64,000 nucleotides of DNA from Struthio camelus (taxonomy: Eukaryota > Chordata > Aves > Struthioniformes > Struthionidae): assembly GCF_040807025.1 (NCBI RefSeq), contig NC_090981.1, forward strand, positions 39,101,817 to 39,165,816, given 5' to 3'. The first letter of the stretch is position 1. The number at the start of each line of letters is the position of its first letter. A program made the position numbers and the translations under genes. The notes beneath the pieces are model-generated. The model did no database searches and was not told the DNA's origin. It was given only the letters and a program-made list of their open reading frames with translations. This document shows, in pieces, positions 47,932-59,759 of the stretch.

Positions 47932-50391
47932 CTGTAATGTCTTTGAAGGAGTATAAAGTTGAAAATAATTCTTATGCGACTGCTACAAATGACATGATTA
48001 AAAAGAGCTTTCTGTGGCAAAAGGATCAAACAATTGTAGTTTTTCTGAAACAAAATCAGGTCAGAGGCTGCAACATTAGCAGAATTGCTCATCTAGAAGA
48101 ATTCCTTGCCGGAAAGATGAACAGTTCTTGTACTTAGTTATGCTTGTATATGCAGTCCAGCAAGTTGTGGTTAGGCTTTTACTGAAATTATTGTGCTCAA
48201 GCAACCGTCAAGGGATCTGAAAAGAGAAGTAGTCTCATAAATTAATATAGATGTAAGAGTTTCCTAAAAAGCTTGATTAATTTATGAGGCATATTTGTGT
48301 CCTTCGATCATTACATTATTTTCCCCATTTTTCTTTCGTAATTAAAAGAATCACTTCAGATCAAAAGCTGCCATTTTCCTAAAAGCTCCCCCAGAAGATG
48401 TGTAGCAGTCTTTAGAGAAAAGCTGAAATTTTCAGCGTGAATTTCTTGCCTTAATCTGGTCTAATATTTCATTTTTGCCATTAATCTGAAAACATAAAGG
48501 CTTAATAACATAGCTGAGAGTAAAAAGGGATATAATCTGACATACACTTTCTTCAGTATTATAAAAATAGGTGGCAGCAGCAGCTCATAAACAGAAAATG
48601 GATAGTCTTTTTAGTATTAACATTAAAACAAAGGTATGAGGAATCTCCAACAGTAACAAACAGTTGCTTTATGACTGACAGAACAAAAGCTCAGAGCAAC
48701 ACTTGTGTTCCAGAGATGATACATTTAGTCCATCCCAAGGGAAATACTTGGATTCTTTGATTTATCAACAATCTGCTGTCTTGGCTGTATAAACATTGTC
48801 TTCATAGAAAGACCTCAAAAGAAAGGTGCTTATCAGTAGTCATTAGGAAGGAAGGATTACAAAAGGAGCTTTGAGTAAAGGCCTAGGTGAAAACTTCACA
48901 GACTTTGTGGCTATACCTAAAACCTTGGCCTAGAAAAACTGATCCCCCATGGTGTAAGTTCTTGGGAGGCATCATATTGACTGCCTATGGCTACTGGCCA
49001 AAAAGAGAAAAGTTGAAAAGATAAAAGAAATGGTCTAAAGGAGGAGGGCAGAAAACCTTTCACATGAACAGATGCATCAAGAACACTATTTGCCGACATT
49101 TCTTTTTAAAGATAAATTTAAAAAATGCAAACAAAGTTGAAACCACATGTGATTTAAAATGTGATCAGAGATTCTCCTTTACAGCAACGCTGGTGACTGT
49201 AGTATAAGGTAAATCATAAAATTATTTTCCTTTGAAATTTAATCTAAAATAAAAACAAAGCTCAGTTTAGTTTTGGCAGTATTATGAGCGTTCAGTTACC
49301 AGATATGGTCTATTCTGGCATTTATTCCTGGGAATGACTTGAAAACTAAGCCATGTATTTCCCATTGATCTTACAAAATGTAAACCCCAGACCAAGAATC
49401 ATGAAGAACTTGCTTGTGACAATCACCATAGTGATCTGAAATTACAGTTGGTAAACTCTTCCCTAAGTTATGTTAGTAAGGAGACTAAATACTTTTCTGT
49501 GGATTTCAATAGTCTAAACAGAAATGGTGGCCTCAGGGATCACCGGAGTCCAAGTTGTACCTGTACCTACACAGATGCACAGAGGCTAGAGAAAAGTACT
49601 CAAGAAATGGCTGCAAAAATGATTTCCAGCTTAAGGAAGACTGTTTCTGTCCCTCTTAGAGAACCTTCCCTGTGTAGCCTTTTCATACGCTCAGTGTATT
49701 AAGCAAACAGTCTAGTGCCAGTAAAGGTCAGCAGACAGATAGTAATAAGCTTGTTCAATTACAGTGTTAATGAAAAATATTTTCAATGCAGTAACCACAA
49801 ATCTAACGTTCAGCCAGGGAATCAATGTTCCTTAATAAGCTTCTGCCTCTGGCTGAAAGCCAAACTGCACCTGCATGCTTCATAACCACTGTGGAGCAAG
49901 ATAAGTCTGGAATTTTCTCAATAAATAAAACCTAAAGCTTGACTTCAGAAAACCGGATGATTGCTAAATACTATCTTAAGCTCGTGCAAGTGCCACTCTC
50001 TGTTCTCCAGAGTAATAAACTTTCAAGATAGAGGTTATTTTTGATTCATGCTTATAGAAGGTTTTTAAAGTATCACCTTGGAATCCTTCAGAGGGAGAAA
50101 AGTGACCTAAGAACCACTTAAACATGATAGAAATAGACACATTCGTTGCAGCAAGAACAAACTCACAAACAAATCTACTAAAATAAGATACCCGTATATC
50201 TCTTAATGATATGTCTTCTAATGAGTGGTCTAGATCAGCTCTTAACATTATTAATCATCTACTCTATTTGGCTAGTCATATAACACACACGATTCAAAAA
50301 CCCTCAGAAAACCATGCATAATGTCTAAAATGGCTGCAAAGACAACGCTTCCTGCAAATGAACAGTGCTTACAGTACTTTTTTAAGGACGT

Positions 50392-50455
50392 GAATCGGTG
50401 CAGTTGCAAATTTCCCATCAACTTCAGTTGGCACAGGTGTAGGTCCTTAGCCATT
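50392..50455. repeat. Old repeat fragment (CAACTTCAG family)
   Basis: TTTCCCATCAACTTCAGTTG then GCACAGGTGTAGGTCC resembles a diverged copy of the ancient repeat also seen at 20.3, 43.1 and 51.5 kb. Confidence 0.35.
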
Positions 50456-51489
50456 TAAAAAGAACATCCCAGTTTAGTGATATAAACATAGTTCTGGATC
50501 TTTTTTATCTGATCAAACACACTTGCAGGTGTTTACTAACAAGGATCTACTTAAAAATGTAGTAATAGATATCACTTAAAAGGAAAAGCCTAAACCATGT
50601 TTGTTTTAGACAAGTAGCACACATTTCTGTGGCTCATTTCCACTTAAACTCCTTCTTACTTAAATAAACTAGACCACATTCACTTTGAGAAACACACTAA
50701 CACCACTGCCTTCAGAGGGAAAAAATACAAATCAATCTCTTAATCTTAACTACAAGAGTACACAGTAAAGGAAAATGTAGTTTGTTTAGGAATTTTGTCA
50801 AGACCTATCATAAATTCAGTGAATTGTAAATTCATCAACAAATGTTAAAAGCTCTTTCTCATAACTGATCATTAAGTACTTATTAATCACGTAGTCATTG
50901 ATGTAACTCCAGCACTGGCTAAATTGTGTTGCAACCTTTCTCCAGGCTGTAAAACCCATGGAGCAGCTTTTTCTCCCTAACTCTTCCTTCTCTCACAATG
51001 GTCATAAACAATATCCAAAGATCTAAGGGGGCAAACACAAACCCCTGAACCAACTACTTGCCTAGGAAATGTAAGTCCTTGCGCTCCTCAGGTTGTTGTC
51101 CCCAGATCACAGGATGGGTAGAGACTGTGATTGCCAGCAGGTAATGCAAAGTTGTGGAGGGTAAGGGAAGGGCTGTTTAGCCCCCAGCCTTGCCACAGCC
51201 TTGCCTTTTGTGCACACTATTCCGTCTCATTTCAATATAGACCCAGAAGTCCATCCTATCAATCAAAGTATAGGGTTTTTTTGTTCCATTTTTAATAATA
51301 GGATAATCCTGTTTTTCACTGGTACGACACCCCAAACCTGCGGATGGCAGCTACGATTGCAAAGTCATATTGAATCCAGTCACAAAAATAAAGCATTTAA
51401 GTGCAAGAAATCCAGCAATTCTGAAACCTGAATTGCCTTACAGATCTTCCATGTCTTTTCCATTCTCTCCTTTCCACTATTTAGGCTCT

Positions 51490-51590
51490 AAGCGTCTGTT
51501 TAAATCCCGCTGACTTCAACAGGAGCTGAATGCACACTTAATGTTAAGCACATGCTTACAAACTCTCCTGAACCAAGGCCTCCGCTTGCA
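51490..51590. repeat. Old repeat fragment (CTGACTTCAACAGGAG family)
   Basis: AAATCCCGCTGACTTCAACA then GGAGCTGAATGC and TTAAGCACATGCTTA follow the order of the ancient foldback repeat, one arm with its core. Confidence 0.42.
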
Positions 51591-52760
51591 ACTCTCTGGT
51601 GTGATTTTCTACATTGACTGCCACAGAATAAAAATCAGAACTTTACAAATTAATAACATTAAATAAGGTCATTTTTAAAGAAAAATCAGTTAGCGCAGTG
51701 TTCATATGATGAAAAGTCCCCTCTTACTACTGGGCTAAGGTACTCTGACAATCTTTACAAAAATAACTAGGTATATCTAAAAAGATCCTGGTGTCAGAAG
51801 GATGGAGGAAATCCATGGGCAGTAATTTTAAAAATGATCTTTTAAAAAAACTTCATAACCAAATTAAACAAAGCCTTTCTCCCTGCTAAACAGTTTGTAC
51901 ACATATACTTGGGCAGGGACCGAAACCTCTCCTTGCCAGGTTCCAGAGATCTGCTCAGCAGGTTTGAATCATTCACTTTAATCGTCTTATTGCTGAAAGC
52001 CACTTTGGACGAGTACAATGTCTGAATATGACTTAAGTATATATTTTCTAACAACAAAACACACGTAGAAAGACACATCAGCAGCGAGCTCTTAGTTAAT
52101 CTGGGAGCAGTGTATTGAATAAATTGGGAGCAGGTTCCAACTGATGACTTAAGGCAGAGCAGATAACATATAACAGGCTTCTCCCCCCCATCTCCCATGT
52201 CTGCATTGCATCTACAATTATTTTAGTAGTCAGAATCATGTTTCACCTTTTGCTGTCTCCTAGTCCCCGTTCAATCTCTCCTGTGTTCCTCCTGTCCTCT
52301 CTGCTGTCGCAGATCTGAACTCTTTCATACCTCTCTGAAATAAGATCAAACCTTTGATATATAAGATCAAATCACTTCCTACAATGACACCTGTAAGAGC
52401 TGAAACATGTTTGAACAGCAGAACCAAAAAAAGGCGGAGAGGTGACAGCACATCCAGCCTTTTGAAAATACAAGAAAACAATTAAAAATATATACAGTTG
52501 GCTGAGAAAGAACAGAGCTGGACACAGCAAGAGCCATTGTTGTTTTCTGACTAAAAATAGTAGATTTTTTTCCTTGCCTGTTTCATCACATCCTAGGCAT
52601 CCTTGAGATGTCTCCCTACCCACAGTAAAGTCATCAGCTTTGTTCACTTAGCGCCAAGCTCACTCCTTACTTTGGAGGTGCATATAGCAAACAAAAGCGG
52701 ACCTAAGAATCTGGCCTTTACCGCTGAACTTGTTAACTCTCTGGTAACGCTTCTTTTTAC

Positions 52761-52913
52761 CTTGGACATGTGGTTAAGATGCTTTAACAACTTTCTCTTT
52801 AGAAAACACACGTGTCTCAGAAGTCTCCTTGGTGGAGTAAAGAAGCCACATTCAAAATATATCCTCCATTTATTACAGAGAGTAGGAATGATCTGTAACT
52901 CAGGATGTAATTG
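52761..52913 (-). CDS. Internal exon of the minus-strand gene, 153 bp
   Basis: Both splice sites are strong: acceptor TTTATTCTCTCTGTCCTATAG and donor CATGTCCAAG|GTAAAAAG. The segment is exactly 51 codons in phase 0, fully open, with the stretch QLHPELQIIPTLCNKW, then FFTPPRRLLRHVCFLKRK. The basic, helical ending fits the Leu-rich sequence in the following exon candidates. No known domain is recognised. The opposite strand is also open over this region (52603-53067), but that frame lacks splice logic and I treat it as a shadow. Confidence 0.48.
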
Positions 52914-54207
52914 CTATAGGACAGAGAGAATAAACACGCTCTCGTCACTTCAAAATGATTCATTTTTTTTCTCCTCCAAAACGCCAACTCTAAACCTGTT
53001 CTTGCTCCTTGGGTCTGCTAGGCAGCACAGCAGTATCTGCACTAAGCACTTTACCAGAAACATTTAACAATAGACCAAATAGCCAAGTCATTACTTGTTG
53101 GCTAAATGCTGCAAGAGAGTCTAGACTATAAGATTTTTAAGAAAGGTTGTACCACCTCCAAAAACAACAAAACTTCAGCTAACCAGGATGACTGGACTAG
53201 CCCTGTGTGCTTCTTTCATAAAATTCTTATATAAACCAGGGTTTCTTTTTTCCTAATGAGCCTTTCTGCTGCTTCTTCATAAACGGTCAAATTCACAGAA
53301 AGATTCCTTAGCCCTTATATTTCAGAGATTTCTGATATAACAATTTTCATATACATTGTATGAATCTAGAAAGAGTCTCAGCTCAGACATTCATGCGGAG
53401 ACTTTCCCCAGTGCTACAGTAATGAAGGTTAGAGGTTTAACTGGTATTAAATCAAGACAACCCAAAGGACTGTGGCTGAGCTGGCTGAGCTGAAAATGAG
53501 CCCTAAAGGTCAAATGGAGAAGAGTGCAGAATGGGAACCAGTCAAAATCTGTCTCCACATTAGCAGGCCACTCATCAAGGTTTTGAAAAAGGAACTAGGA
53601 CGACAAATGGACATGAGTTACAAGACATGAATTTATAAGCATGGCAAGCTGAAAGACAGCAGCCAAGCCTGCATTTTAAATGGAATTTTCCATTTACTGC
53701 CATTGCATGAATATAGGCCCAGGTTTAGAGAACCTATATTCCACAAATCCCTGTGCCATATGTTTCTTCTCAGACTCTAGGCCTTCAGAGACACTTAGTC
53801 AATCAAGAAACTAAGAACATGGACCTGGAGTGATTTTAGGCCGTAGACCTAATGGACTAACACAGCCCAGAGACTGCATATGGTGGGTGTCAGGCAGTCA
53901 AGCTCCTTCAGCCCGCCCTGCTGCTGTTCCCACCACCCTTACTTGGAGAGGTCACCTTATGCATTATACTCCAGACCTGTTCAGCATTGTCTTACTTGAC
54001 ACTATACATGGACACTTGCACATTTTTTTTTTTAATTTTTGCTCAAAGTGTAACAAAACATTCTGCACTTTTCGTCACTGTGACTTGAATTCGATTGAAA
54101 TGAGTGGTGCTTTGAAATGAAGAAACAGGCATATATCGCCCTGTATGAGAATTACAACAGCTAATCTAAAATAGCTAATAAAAAAGATAATTTACCAGAC
54201 AAGTAGA

Positions 54208-54496
54208 ACATAAGAAAAGCTGTATTGGGTCAATCCAAACTAGCCCTCAAACCTGTTTCCAACAACGGCCAAAAGCAGATGCTCTTTGAAGAGTACAAGA
54301 AAGAACAAGCTCATATGATACTTCTCTTAAGTGCTTTTCTGCCTCCAACCATTTGTAGCTCAAGCTTCCTGAGCCAGAGCTAATTTCTACGCATTTAGTG
54401 ACATTCAGTAGATTTCTCTTTCACAAACTGGTCCCGTCTCCCCTTGAGCCCCGTGAGCTTCTAATACTCCCAACATCTTGAAGGAGTTCCACAGGT
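54208..54496 (-). mobile_element. Ancient, highly diverged CR1-like LINE tail
   Basis: ACATAAGAAAAGCTGTATTG then GGTCAATCC, TCCAACAACGGCCAAAAGCA and GATGCT, ending near GGAGTTCCACAGG. It has the same landmark order as the relic at 30772-31235, so both come from the same old CR1 group in the same orientation. Confidence 0.65.
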
Positions 54497-54629
54497 AATA
54501 TATAGGAATAGGAAATAACACAGATCAGAACACAGAGTAGAATAAATAGGAGGAAAAGCAACATGACAAAATTGATTTCATACCAATGTACAATAATTTT
54601 CTTTACAAAGCCCTTCAGTTCTACAGCTT

Positions 54630-54718
54630 GAGCCAGATTTTATTTTCAGCTATGACACTTTAGTGTAAATCTCAAGTAGCTCCACCAAAGTTTCCTTGTA
54701 CTAGTCTGGTGTTCAAAT
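54630..54718. repeat. Old repeat fragment
   Basis: GAGCCAGATTTTATTTTCAG, then TAGTGTAAATCTCAAGTAGC and TCCACCAAAG, then TACTAGTCTGGTG. It resembles the arm-core-arm order of an ancient reptile/bird foldback repeat. Confidence 0.35.
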
Positions 54719-55844
54719 AAACATTCAAATCACTAACTTTAAAAAAAAAAATCTTTCTTTACAGAGCCTTGATAACTGTGCTGGTGCTGTTACTGACAAA
54801 TTCAGAGTGACTTGCCATTTTGTGAGTTTCAGCATGGTGCTCTAAAGGATATTTTACCTTACAAATGCATTAAGAAACAAGGCAGCACCATACAGGTGGG
54901 CAACTGGGACTTTATTAGGAGAAACCAGACGTCAATCAGAGTAGAATAATCATGGCGTGCATGTGAAACAGATGCTGTCTATGTAAAATAACCCAGGGTG
55001 CTATACAGATGAATCACTCAAAATGTAATTACACTTCAGTTTTAGGTTATTAGTAACAGGAGCACTTATTTGAAATCCACCTGGTTTTATCTACCCTGCA
55101 GTAGTGGGAAACAGAAAAAAGGTAACTAACATTTTTCAGGTACGCTCCCTCATTTGATGCCTCCATTTTCCTTTCCAGAGAATAAATAAGAATCAATAGT
55201 ACTTTTACAGTACAAAATCCCAGGAGAGACACTGCTTTCTATTAGTTAAGACTTTGACAATTCCTACATTTTGAATCTTGTTTCTGTCTGAAATATGTAT
55301 CTTTACAAAAGAAAGAGAGAGAGGAGTTCCCACCTAAAACACAGCACATACTGCCTCAGCCCTTGCATAAATTCTCTGAACTGAAAGTTCAGTTCAGACA
55401 GTACAAACAGATGCAAATAATTTAAAAGCCCTACTGCTTTAAAACCCCTTAAAAAAAAAAAGCGCTATTATAAATAAAAATGGCTATTTGAAAAGGTTCC
55501 CAATAAATTTGGAAGACAGAAAGCATTTTTAGTAGTACTAGGAAAAAAAAAAGAAAGGTATAGACTTGTTTGAGTTTAATTTAGCTCTTCTAATAAAATC
55601 AGCTTCTTCCAGAGCAGAGTTAGACTAAGGAACTGACATGTTTTAAAAGATTGCACATGGAATTATGGAAACCCTGCAGCTCGGAGGGCTCATCTTATGA
55701 GGGGCAATGAGTTCCCTCTTTCACTCGTTGCAGCAACAGCAGAGGGTACGCTGCAGTTCCTGGCACAGGGCAGCTCTAATCCCCCAGTGAATCTTCAGAA
55801 GAGGTTTATTACCAACAAGATGTAATATAACAATTGACTATATT

Positions 55845-55937
55845 GTACACACCCACACACACGTGGGCGTGTGTATATTTTTATATATGTGTGTATATAT
55901 ATATGTATGTATGTATACACACACACACACACACACT
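55845..55937 (+). repeat. Compound (AC)n/(GT)n/(AT)n microsatellite
   Basis: CACACCCACACACACGTGGG then GTGTGTATAT, TATGTATGTATG and finally a pure (AC) run of about ten units. The CA and TG blocks can pair with each other, and alternating purine-pyrimidine order favours Z-DNA or slippage. Confidence 0.9.
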
Positions 55938-58421
55938 GTTACAGACTGTTACAGATTATAGATCTGATCATAAAAAAACCCTAGATGTTAGGGACTATTC
56001 AAAGCTCACTAAAACCCACAGGACTTTCCCCATTGGCTTCGTTTAGCTTCATACAGGTTTTTGGTACAGAGCACACCTACATGAGCCTCCCAAACCTTAG
56101 TAGGAGGTCAGTGGACTGTATTTTTAATCGGTATCTAGAATATACAGTTCATTTTTTTCCCCAGATATCTCTAGACTCACTAGTCTATGGTCATTTATTA
56201 AGATTGATTTTTATCCTTTAAACCTAGTGGTGAAATAAAAATAAACAAACAAGACTGCTAGTTTTGTGTGCTGTTAGGTTTTGAGACAAACCAGAAGCAA
56301 GGAAACCAAAAGCATGGTTCAGGACACAATATTTAACATCCTACTCCTTGTTTAGGTTTCAGCGGTGATATTTGTGTGTTCGCTTTGCATGTAATTTTTC
56401 CTGCTTTGTTCTATCAGGTACGTAGCATTCCTTCTAAGTATCTCTCTGAATGTAAAGCATGTAAGACAATCAATATAGAAATTAATAGACATTGAGGCAT
56501 TGATTTCATTCATGCTTTTAAACTATGAGAACATTTTCAGCCTTAATGAAATAAACAATTGATACTGATCCTTGCAAAAATCCTGATACAAGAGAGAGAT
56601 TTGGTACAAAGCACCAAACTGGGAAACTTTGTGGCTGTTTAATAACCAACATGAGCTCTGAAACTAATTTATAGTCCAGCTTTCCACCACAAGATATAAG
56701 AAGAGGAATCCATTCTACCTTTTCATACTCGGTATTGCTAATTGTAATAAGATATTCAGGCAACACTAATAAAAGCTCATTCTAAATCCGGTGGGAACCG
56801 ATGAAAGCAATTACAGTGAGGGCTTGGTACTGTCAAACTGTCAAGTTTCAAGCGTAATGTAATTCTTTAGAGTTTAAATTTTTTCTACTCTAGAAGGAAA
56901 GGATTGCAAGCCATTTTCTATTGAGAATGTAAAAAGACCAAGGAAACCGCATTTCACCACATGATGCTGAAGCACCACACAATGCACCAGTAAAATTATA
57001 TGTCATGTCACAGCAATTCTTCAGGAAGGGAACTGATCATGCACTCTTGGATATTAATTGAGGAAAAGCATGACAAGGGCCTCGTGGGCCTTAGCAGGGA
57101 GAGCCAGAAATTTTGGAGGTCTGGGAAGCATGTTCATTTAAATTTTATCTATTATTTCTGTTTTTCCAAGCCAGAGAAATGTTCTGTTGTGGAGGAAACA
57201 ATGAAATAATAAAAAATAATGAGGAGTCATTAGGTTTAGTCTGAACGCTACCGTTTATCAGCAGAACGTATTCTGCCTGAAGATTTTTCCTACAGCTGCT
57301 TTGCAGCATTTGCACTGAATATCACTACAAAACATAAAAATGTTCAAGAACATCTCAAGATCTTTCAGAGTGTGGAACAAATGACTGAATAGCACTCTAG
57401 CAATTACCAAAGCCAAGAATGACAAGTTAGCTACCAATATAACATTAAGAGCAAAGAAGTAAAGATACTTATAATTTTCCATATAGCTGCAACAACAAAA
57501 TTTAAAGAGAAAGCAATTCTTTCTCACCCTCTCTACAAACACACGCGCTTATGTTGCACAATGTTTGCGATTACGAAAAACGTCAAGCTGCCAAAATGAG
57601 GTGCCATCTAAACCCTATTTGCATCAACTGTTCAAGTATGACGTAGACAGTAGCACTGACAACATGGCACCTAACACGTGCTTCATCTAATGCCTACCGG
57701 AGTTAGCCCCACAGTGACAACAGACGGGAAAGTGCCATCGAGTCTATACGCCAACTCAGTCTTTAGCTCTTCAACTGAAGCTCCACACAATGGTGAAAAT
57801 CAGTACTAATGATGACTGGATGCACCAGGAAGCAGATCTCGCACACCAGGGATATTATTACATTACCTGTTATTTGAACTACTCTGTGAAACAGTGATCA
57901 GTCACTAGGGAACCCGGACTGGAGCTGAATGGCTTGCAGAGGAGTCAGTGAGTAGAAAGCAACAAATAATGATCCACAGAGTCAACTTAAGTGGAAAAAA
58001 TATTCCACTTTGACTTTTCTTGTGTTTTAATTCTATGTGGAGGGAAATAAGATTGTTTTCTCTTTTAGAAGTACAGTGGGGTCAGGCACATTAAACTTTG
58101 TGAGGCAGACAGTACAGTGTGGGGCCAAACAAAGCACCTAGATAAAGTTATGGCAAGCTAGTGAGGATATAGAGCTGTGGCAGCGATGGTGGCAGGAGGA
58201 AACGCGAGTTCAACATTTCAGAGTGTCAAAGTGCCTTCTATGCTATTTATGCTGCATCTGCTTGCCTCAGGCAAAGAGGAGATGTGGCCAAATTATAAAT
58301 AAATCAGCATAGTATATGAAGAACAACTAAGACTTTGATAAAACTTGCTTTAATGACCTTGGCTAGTGAAGCTTGCTGTATTAAACTTTCCTCTTTTAGC
58401 CAAAATGGTGACAAAAAGCAA

Positions 58422-58451
58422 CTAATTTACAGCCTGCTAATTTACAGCCTG
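58422..58451 (+). repeat. Perfect 15-bp tandem duplication
   Basis: CTAATTTACAGCCTG occurs twice in a row without a mismatch. A recent small duplication in otherwise unique sequence. Confidence 0.9.
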
Positions 58452-58850
58452 TGAGACTTTTTAGGGAATGAATTAAAACAAAGTTGCCAGCAGACTACAA
58501 AGGTAGAATGTAGCAAATATAAAGGCAGCTGATAGGCATAGTATCATTTGCTGCTCAAAGTTAAGCTGCCTAAACCCACAGAAGAGGAGGATGTTTTGGA
58601 CTTCTTAAAATATTTTTTTTCTTTCTTACAGGTGCACACAGTTTGATTAACAGACGCAAATAGTCTAATTCATAGATGCATTTAACTAGTTCCCTGTTCA
58701 TAACAGGAAGTGGACCAAAAGCAGATTAAAGAGTTGGTACACATGAAACAAAGAATGAAATTCTGATTGCTAAAGCCGTTGCAAAACCAAGGCAGAAAGA
58801 AATATTCATGCTCCCAGACAGTGTATGTACATTAAGATGTTATTTTGCAC

Positions 58851-58995
58851 CTTGTAAGCATCCCAGAGCAGTCCCCAGTACCATGAAAATGAAATTCCAT
58901 TATGAATTATGAAATTCCAGAAGGCTTGCAATTTGGACTTCAGGCTTGCCAAAACTTCACAGATCTTGTTAGGGCCCCAAATGGGGCTAAAAATC
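58851..58995 (-). CDS. Weak alternative exon candidate
   Basis: On minus, acceptor TCTCTTCTTTCAG is strong and the 145-bp segment is open (IFSPIWGPNKICEVLASLKS and onward). Its phases also fit between the exons at 61315 and 52913. The donor AAG|GTGCAAAA lacks the usual G at position five, so I rank it below 59535-59601. The two could be alternatives or both be false. Confidence 0.2.
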
Positions 58996-59534
58996 CTGAA
59001 AGAAGAGACCTCTTGCAAGATTTTTATATGTCTGCTTTCAGAAATAGAGAGGGGGGAGGAAAGCCACACCCCTCCTTCTACAGAATGGGCTGCAAAATGG
59101 TGTTACGTTGAACTCTCAGGACAACTCTTCTGAAGCTTGGATCAAAACAGGAAAGAAGGCTTGGATGCAGGGGGAGGAGATGGAAAGTTACTGTTTTACC
59201 GTATTGAATTCATTCATCCTTAGCACTTCTGTTAGTTTATTAAGTGTCAGCAATCACAGATTAGACAACAGAAGTGTGATAAAATTAGACCTGTTGCAAG
59301 TAACTGTTCCTGGAAATCACTCCTAACAGAAGATGCTTAGTTCAAAGATGTGATTTTTTTCCCTTGTAATCACTGGATGAAAAGACAAAGACTCTAGTGA
59401 AACTGTCTGTGGTGAGCAGCCCAGATCAATTCAAGGCCAACAGCTAGAATTAAATCAATAAAGAGAATAATGAAGCCAAACATAATTCTCTTTAAAGCAA
59501 AAAACACAGGCGATTCAAATTCCCTCAGAGATAC

Positions 59535-59601
59535 TGCTCCACTGGAGTTTATTGGTTTGCTAAAGGCCTGAACCTGATGAAACACTCTGCTGCTAAAACA
59601 T
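59535..59601 (-). CDS. Exon candidate of the minus-strand gene
   Basis: A very strong acceptor (CTCCGTTTTTCTTTTTAG) starts a 67-bp segment ending GGAGCA|GTATCTCTG. With the GG carried over from the exon at 61315-61438 it reads G then CFSSR and VFHQVQAFSKPINSSGA, leaving in phase 0, which matches the entry at 52913. The donor has A at its last exon base and is the weak point. The frame stays open past the donor into a hydrophobic T-rich stretch ending in TAG at about 59394. If read through, that would give a truncated, membrane-like end. Confidence 0.33.
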
Positions 59602-59636
59602 CTAAAAAGAAAAACGGAGAATGACCCTGTCCTGTA

Positions 59637-59750
59637 TTACATCGTTGTGGGAACAGCCTTTGGGGCTCCCCATTTTCTCCGTAACCTCCTCCATCGCATA
59701 ATTTGAAGGAGGTAAAAGCAACCCCAGAGGAGAACGAGCCATAGGGCCAT
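59637..59750 (-). CDS. Candidate 37-residue membrane microprotein
   Basis: On minus the frame starts at GTGGCCATGG, an excellent initiation context, two codons after an in-frame TAG-plus-one interval (TAG lies four codons upstream). It reads MALWLVLLWGCFYLLQIM, then a basic run RWRRLRRKW, and ends at TAA (59637-59639). A Trp/Leu-rich hydrophobic segment followed at once by arginines is what a small single-pass or signal-anchor protein looks like. The ORF lies in an isolated CpG-bearing patch (eight CpGs in 59643-59805) inside CpG-poor DNA, just upstream of the acceptor at 59601. The CCATGG at 59747-59752 is palindromic and also gives a 39-codon + strand frame. Chance cannot be excluded. Confidence 0.25.
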   Translation of the reverse strand: MALWLVLLWGCFYLLQIMRWRRLRRKWGAPKAVPTTM

Positions 59751-59759
59751 GGCCACCCG

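Larger units (their letters stand above)
47940..52755. other. Presumed intron of the minus-strand gene
   Basis: Fragments of the old repeat family occur at 50392-50455 and 51490-51590. Other minus open stretches (49976-50248, 51842-52198) have acceptor-like T-rich tracts but no phase-consistent donor. Confidence 0.4.
52920..59530. other. Presumed intron of the minus-strand gene with repeats
   Basis: Contains an ancient CR1 tail, an old foldback-like fragment, a dinucleotide repeat and a 15-bp tandem duplication. An alternative exon candidate at 58851-58995 has a good acceptor but a poor donor. A T-rich minus frame at 57258-57542 that looks like a membrane span is probably a pyrimidine tract. 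Confidence 0.4.

Noticed and set aside
52603-53067. 154-codon + strand frame
   Set aside because: It lies opposite a minus exon candidate with two strong splice sites (52761-52913) and has no splice support itself.
57258-57542. Membrane-span-like minus frame after a strong acceptor
   Set aside because: The hydrophobic residues come from T-rich DNA typical of pyrimidine tracts; no good donor closes it, and phases do not link to neighbours better than other choices.
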